Position numbers and translations under genes: made by a program | Origin: Streptomyces shenzhenensis | GTDB lineage: Bacteria > Actinomycetota > Actinomycetes > Streptomycetales > Streptomycetaceae | Length of the DNA stretch: 64,000 bases | Reading direction: 5' to 3' | Assembly (NCBI RefSeq): GCF_003688995.1 | Contig: NZ_PENI01000015.1 | Span: 1 to 64,000 of the forward strand | Notes under the pieces: generated by a model | Databases searched by the model: none | Told to the model about the DNA's origin: nothing | What the model saw: the letters and a program-made list of their open reading frames with translations, nothing else | Shown here: positions 14,857 through 25,582 of the stretch, piece after piece | Position numbering within the stretch: position 1 is the first letter of the stretch | Layout: every line of letters starts with the position of its first letter

Positions 14857-15432
14857 GTGCTTCTCTCAGACAAGGACATCCGGGCCGAGATCGATGCCGG
14901 GCGGGTACGGATCGATCCCTACGACGAATCCATGGTGCAGCCGTCGAGCATCGACGTGCGGCTGGATCGCTTCTTCCGGGTGTTCGAGAACCACCGGTAC
15001 CCGCATATCGACCCCTCCATCGAGCAGGCCGATCTGACCCGGCTCGTGGAGCCGGACGGCGACGAGCCGTTCATCCTGCATCCCGGGGAGTTCGTGCTCG
15101 CCAGCACATACGAGGTGATCACGCTGCCCGACGATCTCGCCTCACGGCTCGAGGGCAAGAGTTCCCTCGGGCGGCTCGGGCTCGTCACACACTCCACCGC
15201 GGGCTTCATCGACCCCGGGTTCTCCGGGCACGTGACGCTGGAGCTGTCCAACCTCGCCACCCTGCCGATCAAGCTCTGGCCGGGCATGAAGATCGGGCAG
15301 CTGTGCATGTTCCGGCTCACCTCGCCGGCCGAGTCGCCGTACGGCAGCGAGCGCTACGGGTCCCGGTACCAGGGGCAGCGCGGGCCCACCGCCTCCCGCT
15401 CCTACCTCAACTTCCACCGGACGCAGGTGTGA
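14857..15432 (+). CDS. dcd: dCTP deaminase
   Basis: A 191-residue trimeric dUTPase-fold enzyme. It has MLLSDKDIRAEI at the start, QPSSIDVRL, the conserved S-R-L-E-G-K-S-S-L-G-R segment, and H-S-T-A-G-F-I-D-P-G-F with the catalytic-site glutamate following in TLEL. It converts dCTP to dUTP (or to dUMP in bifunctional forms) for thymidylate supply. GTG start. Its stop overlaps the start of the phosphoribosyltransferase gene, so the two are co-translated. Confidence 0.95.
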   Translation: MLLSDKDIRAEIDAGRVRIDPYDESMVQPSSIDVRLDRFFRVFENHRYPHIDPSIEQADLTRLVEPDGDEPFILHPGEFVLASTYEVITLPDDLASRLEGKSSLGRLGLVTHSTAGFIDPGFSGHVTLELSNLATLPIKLWPGMKIGQLCMFRLTSPAESPYGSERYGSRYQGQRGPTASRSYLNFHRTQV

Positions 15433-15935
15433 GCGACGTGACCGACAGACGCGAGAACCTGACCTACGAGCGGTTCGGGGTCGCCGTGCGCGAGCTGGCG
15501 CAGACCATCGCCGACGACGGGTACGAGCCGGACATCGTGCTCAGCATCGCGCGGGGCGGGGTGTTCGTCGCGGGCGGGCTCGCCTACGCCCTCGACTGCA
15601 AGAACCTCCATCTGGTGAACGTCGAGTTCTACACCGGCGTGGGCACGACCCTGGAGATGCCGGTGATGCTCGCGCCCGTCCCGAACCTGATCGACTTCTC
15701 CGAGAAGAAGGTTCTGATCACCGACGACGTCGCCGACACCGGCAAGACGCTCAAGCTGGTGCGTGACTTCTGTCTGGACACGGTCGCCGAGGTGCGGTCC
15801 GCCGTGATCTACGAGAAGTCGCAGAGCCTCGTGAAGTGCGAGTACGTGTGGAAGCGCACCGACGACTGGATCAACTTCCCGTGGAGCGTCGAACAGCCGG
15901 TGGTCCGGCGGGCGGGGCAGGTGCTCGACGCCTGA
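15429..15935 (+). CDS. Phosphoribosyltransferase (type I fold)
   Basis: A 168-residue protein. The PRPP loop is V-L-I-T-D-D-V-A-D-T-G-K-T (about residues 97-109), preceded by the flexible-loop region, and S-I-A-R-G-G lies near residue 40. Its closest resemblance is to the Gpt/Hpt-like purine phosphoribosyltransferases. The GTG start overlaps the dcd stop (GTGA), so it is in one operon with nucleotide metabolism. The substrate cannot be told from the sequence. Confidence 0.88.
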   Translation: MSDVTDRRENLTYERFGVAVRELAQTIADDGYEPDIVLSIARGGVFVAGGLAYALDCKNLHLVNVEFYTGVGTTLEMPVMLAPVPNLIDFSEKKVLITDDVADTGKTLKLVRDFCLDTVAEVRSAVIYEKSQSLVKCEYVWKRTDDWINFPWSVEQPVVRRAGQVLDA

Positions 15936-15980
15936 GGCGGGGCCGGCGCACAGAGGCACGTACCAGCTGCAGACACACGG

Positions 15981-16007
15981 AAGGGCCCCGGTGTGCCCAG
16001 GGCCCTT
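15981..16007. terminator. Bidirectional hairpin between convergent genes
   Basis: AAGGGCCC (15981-15988) and GGGCCCTT (16000-16007) are perfect complements with an 11-base loop. They lie between the ends of the phosphoribosyltransferase gene and the Yip1 gene. Confidence 0.6.
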
Positions 16008-16015
16008 CAGGAGTG

Positions 16016-16987
16016 CTAGAGCGTGCCCAGTTTCACTATCGACAGCAGGGCGATCAGCTGGATCGCCGACGCGCCCAGGGCCCTCGGCCACGGCAGGTCG
16101 TGCGAGCGGCCGACCATCAGGGTGAGCAGGACGCCGCCCGCGATCCAGGTCGCCCAGCCCAGGAGCTGGACGAAGCCGGCGTCGCCGCCGAAGAACAGGG
16201 CGACGACCAGGCGGGGCGCGTCCGTGAGGGACATGATCAGCATGGACAGGCCCACCGTGGGCTGCCAGGCGCCGTCGCCGCCGAGCTGGCGGGCCAGGGT
16301 GTGGGTGACCACGCCGAGGACGAAGGCGCTGAGCACCATCGCGACGGCGGTGATCAGGACGATCGGGACGGCGTTGGAGAGCGTCGCGTTGATCGCTTCC
16401 TCGCGGGCCCCGTCGAAGCCGAACACGGCGAGGAGGCCGTAGAGGAAGGTCACGATGAGGGCCGGGCCCCACATCGTGTAGTCCCGCATCTGCAGGAACG
16501 TCTGGTTGGGTGCGAGGACGATGCCGCGCAGCAGTTCCTTCCAGTGCAGGCGCGGGCCGATCGGACCGGCCGGGGCCGAGCCCGCCCGGTAGGTCCCGCC
16601 CTGCTGGTACGGGTCCTCGCCCATGGAGAACGCCTGGGTGTGGCCCGGCTGGTCGGCCGCGTACGGGTCGGGGTCGCCCTGCGGGTAGCCGCCCTGGTGG
16701 CCGTAGCCGTCGCCGAAGTACTCCGGTCCGTCGCCGCCCTGACCCGGGTGCCCGCCGCCCGCCTGCCGCCACTGGCCGCCGTCGCCGTACTGCGGCCGCT
16801 GCCGCGGGTGCGGCTGCGGCTGCGGCGCGGAGGGACGGCCGTACGCCGGTCCCTGCCGGTCGTACGACTGCCCCTGCCGGCCGTACGCCGGTCCCTGCGG
16901 GGCCTGCTGTCCGTACGGGGGGTTCTGCGGGCGCGCTTGCGGGGTCCGGTTGTCCCGGCCGCCGCGTCCGATCCTGAATCCAGCCAC
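16016..16987 (-). CDS. Yip1-family integral membrane protein
   Basis: About 323 residues from the GTG at 16987. The N-terminal half is disordered, rich in G, P, Q and Y (repeated GPAYGR-like motifs). The C-terminal ~190 residues have five to six membrane segments (LIVTFLYGLLAVFGF, VLITAVAMVLSAFVLGVV, LLTLMVGRS region). This matches bacterial Yip1-domain proteins, whose role is unclear. GTG 16987, giving MAGFRIGRGG, is the start I would expect from relatives, but the frame is open to an ATG at 17068. Confidence 0.8.
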   Translation of the reverse strand: MAGFRIGRGGRDNRTPQARPQNPPYGQQAPQGPAYGRQGQSYDRQGPAYGRPSAPQPQPHPRQRPQYGDGGQWRQAGGGHPGQGGDGPEYFGDGYGHQGGYPQGDPDPYAADQPGHTQAFSMGEDPYQQGGTYRAGSAPAGPIGPRLHWKELLRGIVLAPNQTFLQMRDYTMWGPALIVTFLYGLLAVFGFDGAREEAINATLSNAVPIVLITAVAMVLSAFVLGVVTHTLARQLGGDGAWQPTVGLSMLIMSLTDAPRLVVALFFGGDAGFVQLLGWATWIAGGVLLTLMVGRSHDLPWPRALGASAIQLIALLSIVKLGTL

Positions 16988-17099
16988 GTCATCGAACGTA
17001 CCTGTTCCCGCGGAATGGCGTGCGGGGCCCGGGCGTTCGGACCCGGCTTTGCGGCCGAGCTGTGACATCCCCTAGGGGACCCCTGAGCATCCCCCGGGG

Positions 17100-18443
17100 C
17101 TACCGCGTGAGGAACTCCGAGCTGGAGAAGGTGACCGCCGGCTTCGGCTCGACCAGGCCCTTGCCCGCGCCCCGGTACACGGTGATCGTGTCCTTCGTCT
17201 CGCCGCGGTACGTCCGCAGCGCCAGGTCGGCCCGTCCGTCGCCGTCGAAGTCCGCGACGGCCAGGACATCGGTGGTGCCGCGGGCGGGCGGGGTGACGGT
17301 GACCGTGTCCCGGGCCGTGAGGCCCGCGGTGCCGCCGGGCACGATCCGCAGCCGGGAGCCACTGGAGACGAGGTCGTCGTGGCCGTCGCCGTCGAGGTCG
17401 GCGGTGTCGAGCACGGAGCCGGGGGCGGCCAGGGCGGCGCGCCGGGGGTTCGGCAGGTCGTAGCGCAGGGCCGTCTCCGCCGTGCCGCCGATCGCCGCGT
17501 CCAGGGCCCTGCCGCGGCCGAAGCGGCCGATCGCCACGTCGATGCCGGCGGGCAGTGCGACGCCGGTGCGCGTCGGGCCGTCGGGGCCGCCGTGGACCAC
17601 CGTCGAGCCGGCCGTGCCGGTGGCGGCGCGGACGACCAGGTCGTCGTAGCCGTCGCGGTCGATGTCGACGGCGGGCCCGGTGGGCACCTCGCCCGGGGCG
17701 GCGATCGGCGGGCCTGCCGTGTGCGGGGCGCCGGTGCGGCCGAACGGGCCGCGCAGGTACGACAGTCGGCCGCCGGAGGCGTGCAGTACGAGGTCGGCCG
17801 CGCCGTCCCCGTCGAAGTCGCCGCACACCGGCTGGTCGGGCCAGTCGTTGCCGAAGCGGGCGCGGGCCGGGACGGTGAGCGGGACGGCCCGGCCGGTCAG
17901 GCCCGCGGGGGAGCCGAACAGGATCTGCAGCGGCACCGGGGGCGCGCCCTGGCCGTCGTAGGGCGGGTCGGTCGACACGACGAGGTCGGTGAAGCCGTCG
18001 CCGTCCAGGTCGCAGCTCGCTTCCGGGTCGAAGACGGCGGGGAGCCGGCCCTTCGTGGGCGCGGCCTGCCGCCGGGGGCTGAGCAACTGCCGTGCGCCGG
18101 GCCTGAGTCCGTGTGCGCTGCCGTACACGATGCCGATGCCCGCGTCGTCCTCGTGGCTCGCCGCCTTCACCAGGTCGCCGAGGACGAGGTCGCGGTGGCC
18201 GTCGCCGTTGAAGTCGTCGGGGACCTCGCTGCCGGTGCCGCGCGGTACGGGGAGCAGGGCGGGGGCGTCGGCGGGGGCGACCGGGCCGCGGTCGGCGGGG
18301 CCGGCGTCGGGGGTGCCGGGTCCGCAGGCGGCCAGCAGCAGGCTGCCGCAGCCGAGCGCCGCCGCCACCGCCGTGGTCCGTCTCCCGCTCGTCCGCACGC
18401 GCACCGCCCGTCTCGTCAGTCCCGTCGACCACGCCTCGGCCAT
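17100..18443 (-). CDS. Secreted FG-GAP (integrin-like) repeat lipoprotein
   Basis: A 447-residue protein. The N-terminus has a basic region, a hydrophobic stretch and the lipobox L-L-L-A-A-C near residue 40. The body has at least six FG-GAP repeats, each with a calcium-loop motif such as D-F-N-G-D-G-H-R-D, D-L-D-G-D-G-F-T-D and D-F-D-G-D-G-R-A-D, spaced about 60 residues apart. It should form a beta-propeller on the outer face of the membrane. Ligand unknown. The spacing to the EtfD-like gene upstream is short, in the same direction, so they may share a transcript. Confidence 0.85.
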   Translation of the reverse strand: MAEAWSTGLTRRAVRVRTSGRRTTAVAAALGCGSLLLAACGPGTPDAGPADRGPVAPADAPALLPVPRGTGSEVPDDFNGDGHRDLVLGDLVKAASHEDDAGIGIVYGSAHGLRPGARQLLSPRRQAAPTKGRLPAVFDPEASCDLDGDGFTDLVVSTDPPYDGQGAPPVPLQILFGSPAGLTGRAVPLTVPARARFGNDWPDQPVCGDFDGDGAADLVLHASGGRLSYLRGPFGRTGAPHTAGPPIAAPGEVPTGPAVDIDRDGYDDLVVRAATGTAGSTVVHGGPDGPTRTGVALPAGIDVAIGRFGRGRALDAAIGGTAETALRYDLPNPRRAALAAPGSVLDTADLDGDGHDDLVSSGSRLRIVPGGTAGLTARDTVTVTPPARGTTDVLAVADFDGDGRADLALRTYRGETKDTITVYRGAGKGLVEPKPAVTFSSSEFLTR

Positions 18444-18528
18444 GATGCACGCGGCCGGGAGACGGCGACACCCCCGGGCCCGTGGGGGCGCGAGGGTGTC
18501 GGTGCGTCCGGGATCCGGTGCCGCCGGG

Positions 18529-20826
18529 TCACTTCACCGGTTCGGGCTCCGGCGCGTTCTCCCGCTCCTGCTCGCCCGTCGGGTCGATCGGCGTCCTGAC
18601 GGAGTCGAGGAGCAGCTGGGCGACGTCCACGACCTGGATCGTCTCCTTGGCCTTGCCCTCGTTCTTCCTGCCGTTGACCGAGTCGGTCAGCATGACGAGG
18701 CAGAACGGGCAGGCGGTGGAGACGATGTCCGGGTCGAGGGAGAGGGCCTCGTCGACGCGCTCGTTGTTGATGCGCTTGCCGATCCGCTCCTCCATCCACA
18801 TCCGGGCGCCGCCGGCGCCGCAGCAGAAGCCGCGCTCCTTGTGGCGGTGCATCTCCTCGTTGCGCAGGCCCGGGACGCTGGCGATGATCTCGCGCGGGGG
18901 CGTGTAGATCTTGTTGTGGCGGCCCAGGTAGCAGGGGTCGTGGTAGGTGATGATGCCCTCGACCGGGGTGACCGGGATCAGCTTGCCCTCGTCGACGAGG
19001 TGCTGGAGCAGCTGGGTGTGGTGGATGACCTCGTAGTCGCCGCCGAGCTGCGGGTACTCGTTGCCGATGGTGTTGAGGCAGTGCGGGCAGGTGGCGACGA
19101 TCTTCTTCGCCGACCTCGGCTTCCGCGACTCCGGGGTGGCCTTGCCGTCGTCGTCCAGTTCCTCGCCGAACGCCATGTTCAGGGCCATGACGTTCTCCAT
19201 GCCGAGCTCCTGGAACAGGGGCTCGTTGCCGAGGCGGCGGGCGGAGTCGCCGGTGCACTTCTCGTCGCCGCCCATGATCGCGAACTTGACGCCCGCGATG
19301 TGCAGGAGTTCCGCGAAGGCCTTGGTGGTCTTCTTGGCGCGGTCCTCCAGGGCGCCGGCGCAGCCGACCCAGTACAGGTACTCGACCTCGCTGAGGTCCT
19401 CGATGTCCTGGCCGACGACCGGGACCTCGAAGTCAGCACCTTCCCGCAGCAGCTCTTGCGTCCACTCCAGGCGCTGCTTCTTGGCCAGGCCCCAGGGGTT
19501 GCCCTTCTTCTCCAGGTTCTTGAGCATCGTGCCCGCCTCGGACGGGAACGCGGACTCGATCATCACCTGGTAGCGGCGCATGTCGACGATGTGGTCGATG
19601 TGCTCGATGTCGACCGGGCACTGTTCGACGCAGGCGCCGCAGGTGGTGCAGGACCACAGGACGTCCGGGTCGATGACGCCGTTCTCCTCGGCGGTGCCGA
19701 TCAGCGGGCGCTCGGCCTCCGCGAGGGCCGCGGCGGGGACGTCCTCGAGCTGGTCGGCGGACGCCGTCTCCGCGCCCTCCATGGTCTTGCCGCCGCCCGC
19801 CAGCAGGTAGGGCGCCTTGGCGTGCGCGTTGTCCCGCAGGGACATGATCAGCAGCTTCGGGGAGAGCGGCTTGCCGGTGTTCCAGGCCGGGCACTGGGAC
19901 TGGCAGCGGCCGCACTCGGTGCAGGTGGAGAAGTCCAGCAGGCCCTTCCAGGAGAACTGCTCGACCTGCGAGACGCCGAAGACGTCGTCGTCGCCGGGGT
20001 CGGTGAAGTCGATCGGCTTGCCGCCGGACGTCATGGGCAGCAGGGCGCCGAGGGAGGTCGCACCGTCGGCGTTGCGCTTGAACCAGATGTTCGGGAACGC
20101 GAGGAAGCGGTGCCAGGCGACGCCCATGTCGGTCTTCAGGGCGACCGTGATCATCCAGATGAAGGAGGTCGCGATCTTCAGGCCGGCGAAGAAGTAGGTG
20201 AGGTTCTGCAGCGTGGCGATGTCCATGCCGCCCAGCCAGGAGACGACCGGGTACGAGACGAAGAACGACGCCTCGTAGCTGTCCACGTGGTGCTGGGCGC
20301 CCTCCAGGGCGTGCAGCATGAAGATGCAGACGCCGACGATGAGGATGACGGCCTCGACGAAGTACGCCTGGCCGGCGTTGGAGCCGGCGAAGCGGGACTT
20401 GCGGCCCGGCCTGTCCGGCCTGCTCAGCTGGCGGATGACGATCAGGGTGAGGATGCCCAGCGTGGTCATCGTGCCGAGGAACTCGACGAAGACGTTGTAC
20501 GGTGCCCAGTCGCCGATGACCGGCAGGAGCCAGTCCGCCTGGAAGAGCTGCCCGACCGCGTTGACGATCGTCAGCAGCAGGGAGAAGAAGCCGACCGCCA
20601 CGAACCAGTGCGCCACGCCGATGATGCCCCAGCGGTTCATCCGGGTGTGGCCGAGGAACTCCTTGGCCACGGTGATGGTGCGCTGTGCGGGGTCGTCGGT
20701 CCGGGTCCCGGCCGGCACGGGCTGGCCGAGCCGCATGAAGGCGTAGAGCTGGAGGAGGGCGCGGCCGAACAGTGCCACGCCGACCACGATCAGGACCAGC
20801 GACACGATGATCGCGGCGAGTTGCAT
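18529..20826 (-). CDS. Membrane Fe-S oxidoreductase, EtfD-like (Rv0338c-type)
   Basis: A 765-residue protein. Residues 1-240 contain five to six transmembrane helices in a NarI/DsrM-like domain. Residues about 295-400 carry two [4Fe-4S] ferredoxin motifs (CTECGRCQSQCP and CTTCGACVEQCP). The C-terminal half has two CCG domains (C-P-H-C-L plus later F-C-C-G-A-G-G and C-P-F-C). Mycobacterial relatives (EtfD) pass electrons from electron-transfer flavoprotein to menaquinone during fatty-acid oxidation, and I infer the same role here. The ATG at 20824-20826 is preceded by AGGAGC-like sequence. Confidence 0.88.
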   Translation of the reverse strand: MQLAAIIVSLVLIVVGVALFGRALLQLYAFMRLGQPVPAGTRTDDPAQRTITVAKEFLGHTRMNRWGIIGVAHWFVAVGFFSLLLTIVNAVGQLFQADWLLPVIGDWAPYNVFVEFLGTMTTLGILTLIVIRQLSRPDRPGRKSRFAGSNAGQAYFVEAVILIVGVCIFMLHALEGAQHHVDSYEASFFVSYPVVSWLGGMDIATLQNLTYFFAGLKIATSFIWMITVALKTDMGVAWHRFLAFPNIWFKRNADGATSLGALLPMTSGGKPIDFTDPGDDDVFGVSQVEQFSWKGLLDFSTCTECGRCQSQCPAWNTGKPLSPKLLIMSLRDNAHAKAPYLLAGGGKTMEGAETASADQLEDVPAAALAEAERPLIGTAEENGVIDPDVLWSCTTCGACVEQCPVDIEHIDHIVDMRRYQVMIESAFPSEAGTMLKNLEKKGNPWGLAKKQRLEWTQELLREGADFEVPVVGQDIEDLSEVEYLYWVGCAGALEDRAKKTTKAFAELLHIAGVKFAIMGGDEKCTGDSARRLGNEPLFQELGMENVMALNMAFGEELDDDGKATPESRKPRSAKKIVATCPHCLNTIGNEYPQLGGDYEVIHHTQLLQHLVDEGKLIPVTPVEGIITYHDPCYLGRHNKIYTPPREIIASVPGLRNEEMHRHKERGFCCGAGGARMWMEERIGKRINNERVDEALSLDPDIVSTACPFCLVMLTDSVNGRKNEGKAKETIQVVDVAQLLLDSVRTPIDPTGEQERENAPEPEPVK

Positions 20827-20853
20827 TGGGGCTCCTGTGAGGCGGCCTCGAAA

Positions 20854-20867
20854 TTACTAAGCGGTAA
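20854..20867. promoter_or_regulatory. Candidate operator TTACTAAGCGGTAA before the EtfD-like gene
   Basis: A short interrupted palindrome (TTAC...GTAA) 28-41 bases upstream of the start codon, in a locally AT-rich patch. It resembles a TetR-family site in style and could be a fatty-acid-responsive control. Evidence is weak. Confidence 0.35.
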
Positions 20868-20879
20868 CTTATGTAGTCC

Positions 20880-21898
20880 GTTTGAGACTACCCCCATCTT
20901 CCTTCGCACTGTAGCCGGGCGCGGGGTGATCTGAGTCGCTGAGCGCCCCCTGACCAACCGACGAACGCGACGACGGGGGTGGGGCAACTGTTGTGGTCAG
21001 GGGGTGGACGGGGGTGAGCGGGGCCCGGCGGGGCTGCCGTGGTGGGTCCGGCGAGGGGGGCGTGGCGGTGGGCTCGGCGGTGGCGCGGGCGGGGTGGCTG
21101 GTGCGGCCGAGGTCGTGGGGGTGTGGCCACGGGCGCGGTGGTGGCGGGTGAGGCCACCCGGCGGGGCGGTCCCGGGTGCGGGTGCGCTCCGCCGGGTGTC
21201 CGGTGCGGCGGCGTGGGCGTACGGCCGCCGGCGGTCAGCGCGGTGCGGGCTCGGCCGGGAGGTGGTGGGTCCGGGGAGAGTGGCCCTGGTGGCGGCTGGG
21301 CTCGGCGGCGGCGCGGGCGTGGTAGCGGATCGTGGCCGGCTCGGTGTGAGGTGAGGGCGGGCGGGGTGGTCGTGGGGCCCGATGAGGGGCGTGACGCGGT
21401 GTGTCGCGACCGCGACGGCGGCCGCCAGTTGCGGTCGGTGCCCCAGGTGCCGGGCGCGGCGCGCGAAGCGGCCCCCGTCGCCACAACGGAGACCGTGTCC
21501 CTCCGGGTATCCAGCGCGGCGAGGATCGCGACGAGCCGGGTCTCGTGCGGCGCGAGCCGGTCGCGGCGGCGCGGCGACGGCCACCGGCCGGCCGGGCGCG
21601 ATCACGCCCAGACGCGGCCGACGGGCTCGGTGGAACCGGGATGTCCCGCAGGTCGTGGATTCGGTGCCGGGTATGCCGAGCGCCACGCGGGACGCGGGGC
21701 GTCCGCGAGCCCGTCGGCCGGGTCGGCGCCGCGCACCGGCATGTGCGCCGACTCCATCGGCAGCCGCCGCGCCTCGCTGCCACGGTGAGCGTGGGTTTCC
21801 CGGTGAGCGCCGCCGGTTGATGCGGTTTGGTCGCTCTGTCAGGCGATCGGATCGTGTTATTCATACGGAATTGCGCCTTTCACCCCTACTTTGGAGCC
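20880..21898. other. Long GC-rich stretch without a convincing gene
   Basis: About 1 kb of very GC-rich DNA, G-rich on the plus strand from about 21000 to 21330. The only frames are proline-, arginine- and histidine-rich chance ORFs on both strands with no domain-like content. On the minus strand between about 21400 and 21780 there are short plausible peptide stretches in changing frames, which may be a decayed gene. I cannot name it. An AT-rich patch at 21840-21890 probably holds the promoter of the following membrane protein. Confidence 0.4.
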
Positions 21899-22918
21899 GT
21901 GCTCTACGGGATCCTCACCGCCACCACCGCCCTGCTGCTCACCGCCGTGCTCGCGGCACTGCTCCGTGCGCCCGGACTGCGCGCCGGCATCGTCGACCGG
22001 CGCTGCCGGCGCCCCGTGCCGCTGCTCGGCGGCGCGGCCGTCGTCCTCGTCACCTGTCTCGTCGCCGGCGCCGGCCAGTGGACGCGGGTCGCGCCGCTCG
22101 GCGACGGCGTCGGCAGGCTGCTCCTCGCGGGCGCCGGGGTCGCCCTGCTCGGGCTGGTCGCCGACGTGTGGCGGCTGCGGGCCCGGGTGCTGGCGACCGG
22201 TACGGCGGTGGCGGCGGCCGGAGTCGTGCCGTACGAGGAGACCGGGGTGCCCGCAGGGCTGCTGGCCGTGGCGTGGATCGTGTGCGTGACGCTCGCCTTC
22301 CGGGCCCTGGACCACGCCGACGGGCTCGCCGGGACCGTGGGGGTGGTGACCGCCTTCGGGGTGGGGGCCTGTGCCGCCGCCGAGGTGATGGACGGGCTGG
22401 CCGTGCTGCTCAGCGTGCTCGCCGCCGCGCTCACCGGGTTCCTCATGCACAACTGGCATCCCGCGCGGATCGGACTCGGCGCCTGCGGCTCGCTGTTCAC
22501 GGGGTTCCTGCTGGCCGCGGCGGGCGTGTTCACCCGGGCCGGGTACGGGATCGGATCCAGCGCGGGGGTGCTGTTCGCGCTGACCGCCCTCATCGGAGTC
22601 GACGCGGTGCTCGTGGTGGTGTCGCGGCGGATGGCCCGCAGGCCGCTGCTGCGCGAGGGCCCCGACCACGTGGCGCACCGGCTGCGGCGGCTCGGGCTCA
22701 CCGCGCAGGGGGCCATCGTGCTGGTGGCGGCCGGGGCGTTCTCCGGGGTGCTCGTCGGGGTGCTCGCGCACACCGGGTGGGTGGGCGAGGAGAACGTGCT
22801 GTGGGTGGCGGGCGGTGCGCTGGTCGTCGTCCTTCTGCTGCTGCGCATCCCGGCGTACGGGTCCCGGCGTGTTACGTCTTCGCAGGTCAGCGCCCAGTTG
22901 CGTGTAAGGAGCGGATAA
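21899..22918 (+). CDS. MraY/WecA-family membrane protein with altered active site
   Basis: A 339-residue protein with about ten membrane helices and the fold markers of glycosyltransferase-4 enzymes: a V-D-R-R-C-R-R-P-V-P-L-L-G-G segment (the family has D-x-P-x-x-R-x-x-x-x-P-x-x-G-G), ALDHADGLAG, and GACGSLFTGFLLA. Typical members have a Mg-binding D in GDSGS, which here is GACGS, and the N-x-D-G motif is also shifted. These enzymes join sugar-phosphate to undecaprenyl phosphate, but this copy may be inactive or specialised. The start is uncertain: GTG 21899 gives the usual N-terminus but has a very close GGAG, and the frame is open upstream. Confidence 0.7.
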   Translation: MLYGILTATTALLLTAVLAALLRAPGLRAGIVDRRCRRPVPLLGGAAVVLVTCLVAGAGQWTRVAPLGDGVGRLLLAGAGVALLGLVADVWRLRARVLATGTAVAAAGVVPYEETGVPAGLLAVAWIVCVTLAFRALDHADGLAGTVGVVTAFGVGACAAAEVMDGLAVLLSVLAAALTGFLMHNWHPARIGLGACGSLFTGFLLAAAGVFTRAGYGIGSSAGVLFALTALIGVDAVLVVVSRRMARRPLLREGPDHVAHRLRRLGLTAQGAIVLVAAGAFSGVLVGVLAHTGWVGEENVLWVAGGALVVVLLLLRIPAYGSRRVTSSQVSAQLRVRSG

Positions 22919-22920
22919 GA

Positions 22921-22941
22921 GTTGAGCCCCACTGACTCAGG
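22921..22941. promoter_or_regulatory. Degenerate second HAIR element upstream of dnaK
   Basis: GTTGAGC-N7-ACTCAGG matches the HspR consensus CTTGAGT-N7-ACTCAAG at 11 of 14 positions. It is centred 52 bases upstream of the perfect HAIR element. S. coelicolor dnaK has several HspR-binding inverted repeats, so a second weaker site is expected. Confidence 0.55.
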
Positions 22942-22945
22942 TCTG

Positions 22946-22974
22946 TTGACCCAGCGCTCCGCCTCGTGCACACT
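22946..22974 (+). promoter_or_regulatory. Candidate dnaK promoter
   Basis: TTGACC at 22946-22951 and CACACT at 22969-22974, with a 17-base spacer, fit a HrdB-type promoter. The -10 box touches the perfect HAIR element, so HspR binding would block it. Confidence 0.5.
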
Positions 22975-22993
22975 TGAGTCCGTTCCACTCAAG
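22973..22993. promoter_or_regulatory. Perfect HAIR operator (HspR binding site) of the dnaK operon
   Basis: CTTGAGT (22973-22979) and ACTCAAG (22987-22993) are separated by 7 bases, an exact match to the known HspR inverted repeat. It lies 20 bases before the dnaK ATG. HspR, encoded last in this operon, represses from such sites with DnaK as co-repressor. Confidence 0.92.
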
Positions 22994-23012
22994 TCAGCTG
23001 GAGGAAATCACC

Positions 23013-24850
<1,838 letters not shown>

Positions 24851-24854
<4 letters not shown>

Positions 24855-25549
24855 CGGAGGAGACCCCGGGCTTCGACGAGAAGCCCGACGTCCCCTCAGG
24901 CGCCACCCCTGAAGACGCCGAGCCGCAGGCCGCCTCGCCCTCCCCGGAGGAGGCGGCGGCCCCGGCAGGGGACGCAAGCCAGAACGTCGGCCTGGTCGCC
25001 CAGCTGGACCAGGTGCGTACGGCGCTCCATGAGCGCACGGCGGACCTCCAGCGCCTCCAGGCCGAGTACCAGAACTACCGCCGCCGCGTCGAGCGCGACC
25101 GGGTCGCGGTCCGGGAGATCGCCATCGCGAACCTCCTGACCGAGCTCCTGCCCGTGCTCGACGACATCGGCCGCGCCCGGGAACACGGCGAACTCGTCGG
25201 CGGTTTCAAGTCCGTCGCCGAATCGCTGGAGACCGTCGCAGCGAAGATGGGACTGCAGCAGTTCGGCAAGGAGGGCGAGCCCTTCGACCCGACGATCCAC
25301 GAGGCCCTGATGCACTCGTACGCGCCGGATGTCAGCGAGACGACGTGCGTGGCGATTCTGCAGCCCGGGTATCGGATCGGCGAGCGCACCATCCGCCCCG
25401 CGCGGGTGGCCGTCGCCGAGCCTCAGCCCGGGGCGCAGCCCGCCAAGGCGGAGGGCGGCGACGAGAACGCGGCGGGCGGCTCGGCTGACTCCGCCAACGC
25501 CGCCAACGCCGCCAACGACAAGGAGAACGGTGGCCCGGAGGAGGGCTGA
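24851..25549 (+). CDS. grpE: Nucleotide exchange factor GrpE
   Basis: A 232-residue protein. It has an acidic disordered N-terminus (about 1-50), a long coiled coil (about 55-110 with R-R-R-V-E-R-D), and the C-terminal beta wing with E-P-F-D-P-T-I-H-E-A-L and Q-P-G-Y-R-I-G-E-R-T-I-R-P-A. It releases ADP from DnaK. The start GTG overlaps the dnaK TGA. The alanine/asparagine-rich tail (A-N-A-A-N-A-A-N) is a simple repeat extension. Confidence 0.97.
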
Positions 25550-25582
25550 CGTAGACACCGAGCGGAAGGAGGGACGTCGGGG

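Noticed and set aside
17989..20934. A 981-codon frame on the plus strand across the FG-GAP and EtfD-like genes
   Set aside because: Its content mirrors the minus-strand codons of two well-supported genes.
21235..21864. Proline- and arginine-rich frames between the EtfD-like and MraY-like genes
   Set aside because: Both strands are open at once, composition is extreme, and no family pattern is visible.
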